A DNA stretch of 64,000 nucleotides from Pardosa pseudoannulata (taxonomy: Eukaryota; Arthropoda; Arachnida; Araneae; Lycosidae). The notes beneath the pieces were generated by a model, which was given only the letters and a program-made list of their open reading frames with translations, ran no database searches and was not told where the DNA came from. Position numbers and translations under genes: made by a program. Location: NCBI GenBank assembly GCA_032207245.1, contig CM063508.1, positions 91,049,320 to 91,113,319 on the forward strand, read 5' to 3'. The number at the start of each line of letters is the position of its first letter. Within the stretch, counting starts at the first letter, position 1. Shown piece after piece: positions 1-12,998 of this stretch.

Positions 1-3000
1 TTTTATAAGAGTTGAATTAATTCAAAAATATTTGTATCATTTTCAAAGCAGACATATAATTTCAGCATGCAGCCTAACTTTTTTAAAATGTACAAGACGC
101 CTTAAAGAATTTTAAAAGTTTCTGCACCTACTGGTATTTAAATATCGGTAAAAAATTCAACCCCCATTTTATCTATTTACTACTGAGGAAAAAAAATTAA
201 AAGTGTTCTTTTATCTGTATATGCGTATATCTATTTATCCCTCATCCAGTTTAAAGCACTTATTATCTGGCAGCTTTTTTGCTTGTAAACATATTTTCGT
301 GCTTTTAAAGTTCTGTCATAAAAATTGCGAGTTGAATGATTAATCTAGAAAAGCTTCTTTCTTTCGCTTCATCAAATCCGTTATTTTCTACGCTCTCTCT
401 ATTATTTAACTTTTTTGTATTATCTGTCCCGCTTTAATTTTGGAAAGGCTTAAATCTCACTGAAAAATTCTTAGGGTATTTAAATACTCTCCTAAAAATT
501 TCTCAAACAAATAAGTGCTTGGAATTTCTTCTTTTTACTCTTTTACGTCAGGTATCATTAGAGTATTTATGCTTAAGGCGCTGCCTGCGCATGGGCAATA
601 GGCTAGCTCAGAATATACAGCCTCATTTGACTCCCGTTCCTGATCTTGTAGAAATCAATAAAACTCATTTAGAATTCTTCGTCTTTTTTTTTCTCTTTAT
701 TTTTATTTTTCTAGTATGTTCCATGCTGCGAAGTGAAGATTTCTCCAAGTTTTCGTCATTTTTGTCGCTTTAAGAGACTATTTTTTTTTTCGTTTTCGTA
801 TTGCCTATGCATTTGATATTTACCCCCTTTTTTTTATTGTTAATATTATCGTTCTTTTTGAAAACTTTTATACATGTTTTAACAGTGTTCAGAGCTAAAT
901 TGGCCTGAGTCAAAATGCAGGCATTCCGAGTCAGTATGAGCCTTAAGTCTTGATTCGTTTTTGAAAGGTGTGAGAGATTCTACAGGTTTTCAAGTATAAG
1001 TTATAAACGTTCATCTACATGGCAATGTAAAATTAGTATTCTTTGACTTTAAATTAGTTGTGCTAGTATTATATAACTAGCATATAGCCCGTCATATGAC
1101 GGTATCATTAAATTTTTTAATTTTCCAGAATTGTAAAATACCCTATGAGGCAGGTAAAAAAATGGTTTGTTTTTTGGCTGAGAATTAGCTAATACACGCT
1201 CAATAATTTTCTTATCTTCATACTCCTGTAAAGTCATCCGTTACTGTGAATGCAGTTTAGAATTACGTTGAATTCATTTAGAAAGATAATTCAAAGTTTT
1301 CTTAGCTACTTTGAAATTATCGTTAAGTTCTTTACATTTTTTTTTACCACATTAAAGGAATGTAACTATCATTTCTACTACACCCTAGAGGTAGACAGAA
1401 TTTGTTGTTAATACTGGTGATAAAATTTTCATTGCAACAAAAAAAATAATCGATGATTAAATTTAAAATTATCACATATGTACCTAATATATTATTTAAA
1501 CCAAACATAAAAGAAAATTATTTCCCTAATACCTAAGTTCAGTAATAAAACGTATGAAAATAATACAGACGATATTTAAATAGTTTAAATTAAGAAATGA
1601 TTAAATGGGATGGTTTAAAAAATGACATTGTAATGCTAGTAAAAATGTTATTTTTACCTATTTATTATGTGGTAAATTGATATATTTAGTCACCTGCTCT
1701 TACCCGGGGAAAATAGGGCTCGAAATAATGGCATTAAACGCTCGAAAAGGGATAAAGGGGAGGATTTCGAAAGTTTTAATTTTTATTTTAATAAATTTTT
1801 ACTTGCACTTTTTAAAAATTTAGCTGTACCTAACTCTGATTAATTTTTAGCTCTACCATGTGGTAAAATTTGTTTAAAGAATCTTTAAATTCAGACTGCT
1901 CAAAAGTAAAATAATTTTTTCCATAGATTAGCATAGAGCTGTATGTTCGTTATGCAGCCACCTTACGTAAATTTAGAATATCTCATTTTGTTTATGACAA
2001 ATAACTCAAAAGATTTCTTGGAGAAGATAACAAATTATTAAATATTATACGAAAAATTACAAATGCTCTTTTACATAATTCTTAGACCAGTGCACCGTAA
2101 AATGGAATAAGATTTCTTCGCATGTTTCTAACCGCCGTTCTTAAACTCTATAGGTTTCTAAATTTAAAATCAGTAAAGCTTCTATACATGTTCTAGTACA
2201 CTTTGAAAAGTAATTTTATCTTTTCATTAATACTGCGTTTTAAAAATCATGCTTTTCAAAGTGATTAAACAATTTGCATATTTTGGTTATTTCTAGATAT
2301 ATCTGCAAGTTCTTTGATCTTTGACTATCAATGCATGCGTACAATGATCGTTAGTACTATTAAATAGTAACAAGTATAACAAGGTTATAAATTAAATGCT
2401 TATTAGTACTTGCATGGCTAGAAATATTTTTGGAATTCATTTAACTTTTGGTGCTTCATTAATAGAAACTTATTTCGAATCACAGATCACTAGTAAGGTT
2501 AATAAAATAGAAAGACCCTAGTAATTTCTTAAGATACCTCTAAAGCACAAACTAGGCCATTAGTTTTTCTAAACCCACTTATGAAATATGTTTTACTCTG
2601 GGAAAAGTTGTTCATTTTAAGGGAAGATTAGTATCTAGAGAATTGACAAATTGATCTTTCTAAGGTTCTCTCAGCTTTATGAAACTCAGAAGGGTGAGAT
2701 ATATATCATAATACTCAGAAATTTGTTGATATATCGTCGTTTATCCGTCGATGATCGTAGGAAGCCGAACAATGCAGTGAGATTAAGATAACACGAGAAA
2801 ATTACTCTTTATATTCAGGTTCTTAATCTGTAAACAGCTGTCAATTCTGAATTGTAATATAATCGAAAAATTTATTGCTCTATTTTTTGGGAAAGGTTAC
2901 TGATTCTTATTTGATTTATTTTGATGAAAGTTTACTGAGTGACTTTTCGACAATGCTTGGGATATGTCAGATTTAGAGTAATTGGGATGAAGTCAATATG

Positions 3001-3085
3001 GGTCCAGTAGATCTTTCTTTTTACAATTACATGAGTACCTTATAGCTGACTTTATAACAATTATTTCTAATTTATCCGAGTAGTT
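1..3085. other. AT-rich upstream intronic or intergenic sequence
   Basis: No recognisable gene, RNA or element. Open frames at 519-773 and 1049-1237 are low-complexity Phe/Leu-rich or have no family resemblance. If the TCF N-terminal exon lies further upstream, this is part of its large 5' intron. Confidence 0.6.
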
Positions 3086-3091
3086 AAAACA

Positions 3092-3160
3092 ATATATATA
3101 TATGCATACATATGTATATACATACACACATAAAGCTTACACACATATATGTGTGTAAAC
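3092..3160. repeat. TA/CA/GT microsatellite
   Basis: Short alternating runs of (TA)n, (CATA)n, (CA)n and (GT)n. They give a small self-complementary stretch with no coding content. Confidence 0.7.
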
Positions 3161-3640
3161 GTGTAAGGTATTAAACATTTAATCTAAACCCTATTACATT
3201 ATTTTGCTAGTTTTATTTTTGTACTGTGATGAAGAAAGAATCTCTATTCAAAAGTCCAATTTCATCCGTTTTTCCATAAAACGGGTACAAGTGTTTTTCC
3301 ATAAAAGTCCTATATTGGTTATTTTACTTCTTTTTCCATTTGGCTCTTATGGTACTCAATATTCAACTCATCCTTGAGTCCTGGCTTTGAAAAATTGAGT
3401 AACCAACTATTCCCGTCAAGATTACATAAATTATGAATTTACTATTTTGCCTGGTAAATTTTCTCTGTTTCGCTTTAAGAAGTTATGCTTTTATCAGTGC
3501 GTTGCAGCTGATTTTTTTCATTATAACATACTATTTTTGATTCAATATAAAATAAAAAGTTCTGCTCTGTTTTGAATAAAATTTTTCATTGATCGTTAAT
3601 GGGGGTCTAACTTGAGGAAATATACTTAGTTTTATGAAGC
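3161..3640. other. AT-rich sequence, nothing recognised
   Basis: No frame, repeat or motif stands out apart from the two nearby repeats of a TTTTTCCATAAAA-like word around 3269-3305. Confidence 0.5.
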
Positions 3641-3654
3641 AGAACGTTTAAAAG

Positions 3655-4370
3655 AAATTATAAAATACTTACACCAAGTGAAAAAAAATACTCGCAGAAT
3701 AGCTTTTGAAATTTGTAAATTTAAAACTATTTTGGTATACAAAATAAAAGCTAATTATCCTTTTTTACTCTGTGAGCCTCAATTAAAATATTAAGAATGA
3801 TCTATTGTACTAGTAGCATAGAAGCTAGTTTTTTTTTTTTTTACATTAGGTTTACCTAAGGATCATTGTGACCCCACTGAATAAACTATTCATTAATTTT
3901 CTGTAAGAAAAATGCAATCAGTAAAATATGCTTTATTTTTAAATATTGTCTAAATTAAAAATAATATATAATAATTATTATAACTGGTATAAATTTAATT
4001 GGGTTTATTTTAAAAATTTTATTATCCATAGTCAGTCTTAGTAGGTCAATTTATATATATATTTAAAGTAAAAACAGAAAGTTATCAGTTTGACTCCATC
4101 TACTAAAAATAAGTATATATCAATTCATGGTAAATCTAGAATATTTTTTTTTTATTTCATTACAATTTTTTTTTTCAATTTTAAACTATCAGGTACAAGT
4201 TTTAGATTATTGAATAAAACAGATAATTTACTTGAATTTATTATAAAATCTTACTTTCTAATATACGCATTTCAAAAATTATCTTGCGGGTATATGGATT
4301 TCAACTAGTTTCTATTAAAAATATGCTACCTGAAATGACAAAGCTAAATATATTTTAAATTTAGGATTTG
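3655..4370. repeat. Diverged dispersed repeat, copy 1
   Basis: The order of blocks ACACCAAGTGAAAAAAAAT, then GCAGAATAGCTTTTGAAAT, CAAAATAAAAGCTA, a CAATTAAAAT-like word and CCTGAAATGACAAAGCTAA recurs in diverged form at about 33325-33860. It is probably an old transposable element of unknown class; the 72-codon frame at 4090-4308 inside it is AT-biased and looks non-coding. Confidence 0.4.
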
Positions 4371-4736
4371 AAACATTTATAAAAATTTCTTTCTAAAAGC
4401 ATCAAAACATTTTATTTTACGATGAATTGAAAGAAAAGCATTTATAATGAATGATTAAAAAGTTCTGTGTAAATCAAAAAATTGTTGACCTAAAACATTG
4501 TATCGCTATAATTTTCGATTGTTGGATAAAAACATATAAAGAAAAAGCAAGTAACAGGTTATCCCAGTGTTACCTTGATAATTAGTTTTGGTTTTATGCT
4601 TCTTATATTCGAATGTTAGATACATACAAACGAGATAACGTGCTAATAAGTGAAACTCATGTTGTATAATGATTCTAATGCCAATCCATTAATCAGTCAC
4701 AATAAATACAAAGAAACAAATCAGAAACTGATAACT
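4371..4736. other. AT-rich sequence, nothing recognised
   Basis: No supported feature; ordinary AT-rich noncoding DNA between the dispersed repeat and the 4.7-5.5 kb tandem duplication. Confidence 0.5.
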
Positions 4737-5555
4737 GAAATCAAGTTTCGTGCTGTATAGCATTAAAAAGACTTCGGCGTAAATCATTTCGCGAAAAAAT
4801 CACCTTACTATGTTCTAATGAATCAAAGTGCATTAAGTATATAATATTATGTATTTAATGACATGGTATAGACAGCAAACATTCGTATAATCATTTGCTT
4901 GCTAATGACTTTTGCATCTTTATTTTTGAGGTCGATATTTTCAAGGCTGAGCTAACGACAAATTGGCTATATTTTGATACAAAAATCAAATCCAAACAGG
5001 AAATCTCCTATTTTGGACTTTTATTCGTGCTAATCTTATTAATCGGCTAAAATCTGTATTTAGTTGATCAAACAGAAAGAATAGAAGCGATATAAATAAA
5101 TAAATATATATATATATATATATAACACATATATACATATACATATATATATATATACATACACACATACACATATATATATATATATACTAAAATCAAG
5201 TTTCGTGCTGTATAGCATTAAAAAGACTTCGGCGTAAATCATTTCGCGAAAAAATCACCTTACTATGTTCTAATGAATCAAAGTGCATTAAGTATATAAT
5301 ATTATGTATTTAATGACATGGTATAGACAGCAAACATTCGTATAATCATCTGCTTGCTAATGACTTTTGCATCTTTATTTTTGAGGTCGATATTTTCAAG
5401 GCTGAACTAACGACAAATTGTCTATATTTTGATACAAAAATGAAATCCAAACAGGAAATCTCCTATTTTGGACTTTAATTCGTACTTCTATTCTTATTAA
5501 TCGGCTAAAATCTGTATTTAGTTGATCAAACAGAAAGAATAGAAGCGATATAAAT
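4737..5555. repeat. Tandem duplication of about 360 bp around microsatellites
   Basis: The block starting AAATCAAGTTTCGTGCTGTA at about 4739 recurs at about 5193 with only scattered changes, running through TTCGGCGTAAATCATTTCGC to GAAAGAATAGAAGCGATATAAA (5076 and 5533). The two copies are separated by a (TA)n/(CATA)n tract at 5101-5188, and the second runs into the (TA)n at 5566. The high identity suggests a recent duplication, perhaps through slippage or unequal exchange between the TA tracts. Confidence 0.85.
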
Positions 5556-5562
5556 TGCAAAA

Positions 5563-5631
<69 letters not shown>

Positions 5632-5650
5632 TATACATACACACACATAC

Positions 5651-5703
<53 letters not shown>

Positions 5704-5733
5704 CATATATATATATATGTATATATATATATG

Positions 5734-5789
<56 letters not shown>

Positions 5790-5879
5790 TATAGTATACT
5801 GAGGGAGGAAGGATATATATACATATATATATATATATAGATTATATATATATATTATATATATATATATATTTTGTAA

Positions 5880-5965
<86 letters not shown>
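5563..5965. repeat. Long (TA)n microsatellite with CATA/GTATA interruptions
   Basis: About 400 bp of nearly pure TA dinucleotides, with TACA and GTA interruptions and a small unique island at 5793-5814 (GAGGGAGGAAGG). The Tyr/Ile frames on both strands here are translations of the repeat. Confidence 0.95.
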
Positions 5966-5967
<2 letters not shown>

Positions 5968-5984
5968 ATGACTTGTGTATTACA

Positions 5985-6540
5985 TCATGATAAAGTCCTA
6001 GGTAAAAAGATTAAAAGAGGCATTTATAGCTATTGATAGGACAACAGCTAAAATTTACGTAGGTGTTAATGAAGTAAAAACAAAATCTATGATTATGTGT
6101 AAGGCATCAGGGATTCTAATTTTCTTAGAAATTGGATACCACTAATTTAAAATTTGCTGAAGAGGCTTCAGTTACCTTGGCTAAAATGTGAATATCAGAT
6201 CAAAATGAATATGAGATTAAATGACGGACTATTGCTGCTAGTAATTATAATAGATTAAAAAATTTCCATCAATAAAAATTAATAGAAAGAAAAATCAAAT
6301 TTAGGCTATATAAAACTTTTGTTATAAACCTTTATATCAAAAGCTGTATATATAACTTGGTTCAGAAACCTGGACAATGATAAAATCAAATGGTGATCGA
6401 CTTTTTCTCATTGAGTAAAGAGTTGAAGAAAAATTCTGGACACATCTTCAGTATGCACCTCTCCTCTACAATTCAACCAGTTGATACCCGAATAACAGGC
6501 AAGACTAGGCTATGAAGGATTGATAGCATTGATGACGATT
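5985..6540 (+). mobile_element. Degenerate non-LTR retrotransposon (reverse-transcriptase C-terminal end)
   Basis: With frameshifts, the + strand reads AGTTACCTTGGCTAAAATG (SYLG), then IERKIKFRLYKTF and GSETWTMIKSNGDRLFLIE. These follow the LINE pattern with FSYLG, SRKTKLRLYKT, YGSETWT and a following ERK/LRRIFG segment, found just after the reverse-transcriptase core in many jockey-like and RTE-like elements. Several stops (for example in the VN..RSK part) show it is dead. Exact clade cannot be set from this fragment. It starts just after the (TA)n tract, so the 5' side may be lost. Confidence 0.65.
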
Positions 6541-6990
6541 TTAAATCACTAGGAATGACTAACTAGAATATCCTGGCAAAAAAAGAGAACGAATTATGGA
6601 AGATTCAGACAAAGGACTTGACCCACAAAGGACTGTCGAGCCAATAGAAAAGTCCATTGTAATACATTGAAATGCATGTATAAATGCATAAAAATTCCAC
6701 TGAATAATTTTTAGCATTAATTTTGTAGGGAATTTCCACTTCAACATTTGGGAAAATGAATAAATGCCCCAAACACGAAAATACAATTATAAAAATCTAG
6801 AATTATGAGAAAATTACGAAAACACAATTATAAAATTTAATTAAAATGTCTTATATCTGTGTTTTATTACAACTGGAATAGATGACAAATATACAAATAT
6901 TTTTTAATATCTCGTGAAAAATAATACAAATAGAAATTATAATTAATGTAGATTAGTCAAGGAGAATCTAGATCAGTAGTTGTAAATCAC
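6541..6990. other. AT-rich sequence, possible LINE 3' flank
   Basis: No recognised feature. The minus-strand frame at 6559-6786 has no family resemblance. TAGAATTATGAGAAAATTACG-like words repeat around 6780-6840. Confidence 0.4.
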
Positions 6991-7030
6991 ATGTCCCCTT
7001 GATTATACATTAATACAATTAAGGGGACAT
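6991..7030. repeat. Short inverted repeat (hairpin)
   Basis: ATGTCCCCTTGATT pairs with AATTAAGGGGACAT across about 12 bases. It may be a terminal remnant of a small palindromic element. No function is evident. Confidence 0.6.
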
Positions 7031-7304
7031 AGTGCATTTTGAAACTTAAAACTTCATCAGGTCACCCTTTTTTAGCCATTTAGATAAAAAAAATATTTTT
7101 AAGTATCAGAAAAAATGCAATTCTTTCAAAGAAACTACTCTGTTATTTAAGTTGTAGATGTTCAATTCCAACTTGCCGCAACTTTTCTAGCCAAAATTAC
7201 GGTATATAAAATCATTTTAATTAAAACAAATAAATAAATGTTCACATATCTCAATGGTTTCCAGTTTGAAAGGATACAGCTTTTATTTGAACAATTAAAC
7301 CAGC

Positions 7305-7346
7305 GGGGAAAGAAATTAGTATTAGCCAATACTAATCTCTTTCCAC
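7305..7346. repeat. Short inverted repeat (hairpin)
   Basis: GGAAAGAAATTAGTATT and AATACTAATCTCTTTCC pair around an AGCC loop with one or two mismatches. No surrounding element was recognised. Confidence 0.6.
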
Positions 7347-7699
7347 ACTGTAGATAGTCAATTTCCTTATTGTAATTCCTTATATTACGTATATATGTAA
7401 ACCAATAATTGTATAATTGCTGGACAAATGATAGCTCCTATTATTTTTACTTGCACGGGCTACTGGACAAGGGGAAAGCTAATCCGCTAACAGTAATAAA
7501 AATGCAGTCGGCTGACATTGAAGAGAACGGCACAAATCTAATTAAAACTTTATTTTGGAGCTGCTACAACGGACATATTTACGAGTCAAAGACAGACAAA
7601 GCAAAGGCACAAAAACACTCTGCCCGAACAGAGGTGCACCCTAGAGCGAAGACGTAAAGAATTTTCCCACTTACTCAGCGAATTTACGTGTAAGATTAG

Positions 7700-7982
7700 G
7701 AAAAACGCGGAACCATTTGCCGGCGACAGCTGGGAAATGTGTTGAATAGACGGAAAATTTACATCTATGGGATAGAAATCTTTGGGAAATGTATCGAAAG
7801 AATTTTAAGTCGATAACGCTCCTTTGATTAAGACATTTAGAGACTGGGAAAAATATTTTAAGGAATTAGAATGGGAGGAGGTTTTTAAGGAAATATTAAA
7901 GTTAAATAATTTTGATATATTACATGTATATTTTAAAATTTCATATATATATATAATATATATATATATATACATATATATT
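7700..7982. repeat. Dispersed repeat family A, diverged copy, with (TA)n end
   Basis: The blocks around ACGCTCCTTTGATTA, the ACTGGGAAA-like word and the end TAATTTTGATATATTACAT resemble the copies at 13907-14150 and 61525-61840, and all three run directly into a microsatellite. The shared order suggests a mobile element with a dinucleotide-repeat tail. The open frame at 7409-7657 just upstream is not recognised. Confidence 0.4.
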
Positions 7983-8628
7983 TAAATTTGTCCTGATAGA
8001 ACGGTCAAAGCTGGCCATCGTTCCTTAGTTTGCCTAATATCGGTTTAGAACATGCAACTCAAAACACACCACTGTTCCACAATTCGATTGAAATACACAC
8101 TACGGGGATTTAAGGGAACGAGATTTTTCACTCGCTTCAATTTTTACGCATTTATTTTTTTATTCTAGTGAAAAGTAGAACTTTTATGCCCTTTTTTTTA
8201 GATTTAGAACCTTTTTTTTCTTTTTTGAAATGCATTGCTTAAGCCTTTGGTGCATAGAACAATGAATTTGCATTTTTTGTTCCAGCTGAAATCCATCATG
8301 CATTCAGATTCCCGTAGTTTAATAAAAATTTTTAATAAAATACATATATGCATAAGGCGATCTACTTATTCTCTTTTTTTATGCATGAAGGCAGAGTGTT
8401 ATTGATTGTCGAGATCCTGCGTTCGTTAATCTACGATTCGATGTTTTTAAAACTGCAAAAGCTAAACAGTTGAAAGGCAGAATCATTGTACTTTAGGATT
8501 TCAGGACTTTGATTTCTGTAGATTCCTAGTTAGTATTTATTAATTTTATATCTTTATACAATAAACACTTAATAATTGTTGAACATATTTAATAGCAAAA
8601 TTATACGTACTATGTATACTCTTTATAT
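7983..8628. other. AT-rich sequence, nothing recognised
   Basis: No gene or repeat could be assigned between the family A copy and the 1.6-kb duplication. Confidence 0.5.
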
Positions 8629-11600
8629 GTTACCCTTTAAAATGAATTAAAAACTTTAAAACGAGGCTACATCGCTGAATTATACTCATGAAGTATTTTA
8701 TTTTCAAAAAATATAATAAAAAACCTTGCATAATCTTAACTTTTTACAAAGAATTTTAACACTAGTATTATTTTAAGTCTTTTTATAACCTAACTTTATA
8801 AAAGCGAGTAAATACCTAAAGGTAACTAAAAAGAACACAACTACAGTAAACTACTAAAGTTAAAGGACAATTGAATAACTAATACCACCCTAATGATAAA
8901 TAAACGAATCAAAATATTTACTGCAATTATGCAGTAAAATTTTACATAATCAAATGAAATGACCCTTCAGAAAATTACTACAGCTAAATAGAAGAAACAC
9001 AATTGCATAAAAATAATTCCTCGCTCATGAAAACCGTTTGTAAAAGAAAGTGAAGTAAAACTACAATAAATTGTCAAAATCGAAATAATTTTTATTTCTG
9101 TCAAATAAAAGTAGAACTGTAGTTATACTTTACAAAAATAAAATAAGTTTTAATATTTTTTATTACTTACCATATCTAACTAAAAATAACACAAAGGTAG
9201 TTCATAACTTATTTAAATGAAAGAAAAAATGCTTTAAAAGTACTCCCAATCGAAAGGAGATTTACAAAAATTATTGGTAAAACCCGAGTTGTGTGTTACT
9301 CAAATAATAGCAAAATGTCAATAACCTGTTATATAAAATATGCCCAAATGCAACAAATTATCATAGTTATTAAAAGAAGTATATCTTTAATAAATAGCTT
9401 ACTTTAATAAAGTAATCACAATTAAAGCAAATGCTTTGTTTAAAAAATTCCGTATTTAAACTGCTGAAGAAATTACTTTTTTTAAATACCACAAACTGTT
9501 GCTTAAAAGTATAACGTAAAGTGGAAAAGAAATGGAAAATTTTATTTCAAAATAATTTTATACATTGTTTATTTAAAAAGTGTCTTCTTAGCACTAAAAT
9601 AAAAATAAATAACTTCACAACAACTATTGTTTCTAAGCGTAACTGTGATGAAACACCATGCGAATTGATAAACATCTAATAAAAGTTAATGCTCTATATG
9701 AAACTGCTAGATATCTCTAGAAGTATATTTATGCATAATTCACGACAAATTAAAAAAATTTTACTGCACGATTTCAATCACAAAAAGCAAATATTTTATA
9801 TGGATTTAATAAAAACCTTTTTTAAATATTTTTAAGATACATCAACGTTTAAACTTTAACGTAAAAACTTTAAAAAGTAATTTATTCATGGTGACATTAA
9901 AAAAATTTAAAAAACTTTTAGATGCTTTTTCATCGTTTTCCAAGATGAGGCTAAAAAGCAAAATCTTTAAACATACTAAGATATTTTACTTTAGTTTTGA
10001 ATTTTATAGCTTATTTTTTTACTTTAATTAATATTATTCACTACAAAGGGTGATAAATATATTTTTTCAACATAAAATTTTAGTATATAGCTTATTAATT
10101 CTGAAACTACAAACTTGTCTATACAAAAACCAGTGAATTAAAAAATTGAACTCTAGATGGCGAAATTTTTAATTTTTCAGTCTCGTCTTGCAAGTGTCTA
10201 AAATATATTCTATCTTTCGATTCACTCTTTAAATATTACCTTTTAAAATGAATTAAAAACTTTAAAACGGGGCTACATCTCTGAATTATAAGCATGAAGT
10301 ATTTTATTTTCAAAAGAATATAATAAATCTTGCATAATCTTAACATTTTACAAAGGATTTTAACACTAGTATTATTTGGAGTCTTTTTATAACCTATCTT
10401 TATAAAAAGCTAGTAAATACCTAAAGGTAAATAAAAAGAACACAACTACAGTAAAATACTAAAGCTTTAACTTTTACAATTATGCAGTATAATTTTTACA
10501 TAATCAAATGAAAAAATTCAGAAAATTACTACAGCTAAAGAGAAGAAACACAATTGCACAAAAATAATTCCACGATCATGAAAAATGTTTGTAAAAGAAA
10601 GTGAAGTAAAACTACAATAAACTGTCAAAATTGAAATAATTTTTATTTCTGTCAAATAAAAGCACAACTGTAGTTATACTTTACAAAAATAAAATAAGTT
10701 TTAATATTTTTTTATTACTTACCATATCTAACTAAAAATAACACAAAGGTAGTTCATAACTTGTCTAAATGAAAGAAAAAAGGCTTTAAAAGTAATCCTA
10801 ATTGAAAGGAGATTTACAAGAATTATTAGTAAAACTCGAGTTGTGTGTTACTTAAATAATAGCAAAATGTCAATAACCTGTTTTATAAAATATGCCCAAC
10901 TGCAACAAATTACCATAGTTGTTAAAAGAAGCATAGCATTAATAAATAACTTACTTTATTAAAGTAATCACAATTGAAGCAAATGCTTTCTTTAAAAAAT
11001 TCCGTATTTAAACTTCTACCGAAATTACTTTTTTTAAATACCACAAACTGTTTCTTAAAAGTATAACGTAAAGTGGAAAAGAAATGAAAAATTCTATTTT
11101 ATAATAATTAAGTTTTATATTGATTATTTAAAACGTGTCTACTTAGCACTAAAATAAAAATCAATAACTTCATAACAACTATTGTTTCTAAGCGTAACTG
11201 TGATGAAACACCATGAGAATTGCTAAACATCTAATAAAAGTTAATTTTCTATATGAAACTGCTAGATGTCTCTAGAAGTATATTTATGCATAATTCACGA
11301 AAAATTAAAAAGATTTTATCTACACGATCTCAATAACAAAGAGCAAAAATTTTATATGGATTTAATAAAAAACCTTTTTTAAATCTTTTTAAGATGCATC
11401 AACGTTTAAACTTTAACGTAAAAACTTTAAAAAGTAATTTATTCATGGTGAAGTTAAAAAAAAAATAATTTTGAAAAATTTTAGCTGCTTTTTCATCATT
11501 TTCCAAGATGTGGCTAAACAGCAAAATCATTAATATATACTAAGATTTTTTACTTCAGTTTTGAATTTTATAGCTTATTTTTTTTACTTTAGTTAATATT

Positions 11601-11790
11601 ATTCAGTACAAAAGGTGATAAATATATTTTCTTCAACATAAAATTTTAGTATATAGCTTATTAATTCTGAAACTGTGAACTTGTCTATGCAAAAACCAGT
11701 GAATTAAAAAAGTGAACTCTAGATGGCGAAATTTCTAATTTTTAGTCATCGTCTTACAAGTGTCGAAAATATATTCAATCTTTTGGTGAA
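8629..11790. repeat. Large tandem duplication, two units of about 1.57-1.6 kb
   Basis: Unit 1 starts with TTTAAAATGAATTAAAAACT at about 8635 and unit 2 with the same word at about 10240. The units stay collinear to GAACTCTAGATGGCGAAATT (10148 and 11706). Landmarks pair along the whole length, for example GATTTACAAAAATTATTGGT with GATTTACAAGAATTATTAGT (9260 and 10811). Divergence is modest with small indels; unit 1 has about 50 bases near 8870 that unit 2 lacks. Neither unit has a credible reading frame, and no terminal repeats or transposase were seen. Confidence 0.85.
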
Positions 11791-12865
11791 CACGCGTAAA
11801 TTTTTTTTTCTTCAAAGACACCAATTTGAATATATTAAAATGCGATAATATTGTAAGGAGAAGGGTTTATTTGCTTTACACAATAAATATTCGTCATAAA
11901 TCATGATTTGAAATTTTATTTCATTTTGTAATAATTTTTCGAGTGACTATTATCACTTCTTTTATTTCATATGAATAAAAAAAGTATAAAATACGTGAGA
12001 GAATCCTAGATTGTTGACCGCCAGAAATTACGGTGCTATGGTTCTTTAGATTTGAAAAATAATTAAATGAAAAGTAATTTATTGGGTAAGACCTAGTTTA
12101 ACCTCTTCACAATTTGGCCTTTACACCGTTCGGGCACGTAGAAACAAATCATTTTTGATGTCCTATGTCCCTATTGGTCATCTTCTCTGATTCCCAAACA
12201 TTATAAAAATATTCCACACAAAATCATCCAATAGAAATAAACTTCCCAAATTTTCAGTATCTGTGTTATACGTCTTTAAGACCCCAACCACATGCATTTA
12301 CACTATCTTCTCTGAATATTTTTTTCAGAAAGAGAAACTTTTAATTTATTCGGGATAGAGACTCAATGAGCGCGCATACACTTTGCCATTTTTATTTAGT
12401 GTTTCTGGTTCGAGTTGAGTTGCTGTCAAAATTGCATTGCTATTTGATTAAAATGATGAAATGTAAAGATTCCATTTAAATTTTCAACTTGTGGGTATCT
12501 TACGTTTGTGCTTTTGAAATGCTAATGAAACAACATCTAAACAAAATGCGTTTAAAAATTAATATTTAAAATAATTAATATTTCCGAAATATATTTTAAT
12601 CTTTTAATAAAGCATCTTTCTCGTATAACTACGGATAGCGCCCGTCCTCCCTTTTTAAACTACACCAATTCACTGATTTCCTGATTTTTTTCACCCTATT
12701 TTTAATCTGCAATATATTTAATGTGTAAATATGATATATATTCATTTTTAGTTTACAATGCTTTTAACATTTAACTGCTCTAATTTATCAGTTTTTAAAT
12801 ACAGTTTTCAATAGCGAGATTACAAAATTAACGTAAGACACAAATAGCATATTGCACGCAGGAAC
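11791..12865. other. AT-rich sequence, nothing recognised
   Basis: No coding, RNA or repeat feature was recognised in this stretch between the large duplication and the hairpin. Confidence 0.5.
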
Positions 12866-12998
12866 CTGTTTTACATCTGCGAACAAGTTTATTTATCAAT
12901 GCAAGCAAACTCAGTGACTAAAAAAGCAGCTTAAGTCATTCTTCAAACACTGAGTTAGCTTGCTTTGATAATGCAGCTCCTTCGCAGTTGTGAAACAG
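12866..12998. ncRNA. Pre-miRNA-like long hairpin (candidate) or MITE
   Basis: Arms 12866-12916 and 12948-12998 (51 nt each) pair around a 31-nt loop without gaps: 41 positions are Watson-Crick and at least one more is G-U. The inner stem is perfect over CTCAGTG/CACTGAG, and TATCAA, GCAAGC and TGCGAA blocks pair further out. The loop can pair further (GACT with AGTC). Mismatches sit in small symmetric bulges, as in miRNA precursors. It lies in the upstream TCF intron in sequence richer in GC than its flanks. No known miRNA was recognised, and no TA or TTAA target duplication borders it. A palindromic MITE remnant is the main alternative. Confidence 0.4.

Noticed and set aside
5526..5824. Open frames of 79-86 codons on both strands
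   Set aside because: They are Tyr/Ile repeats translated from (TA)n, present in several frames at once. The same applies to 14888-15375, 16683-16904, 38804-39046 and 60922-61181.
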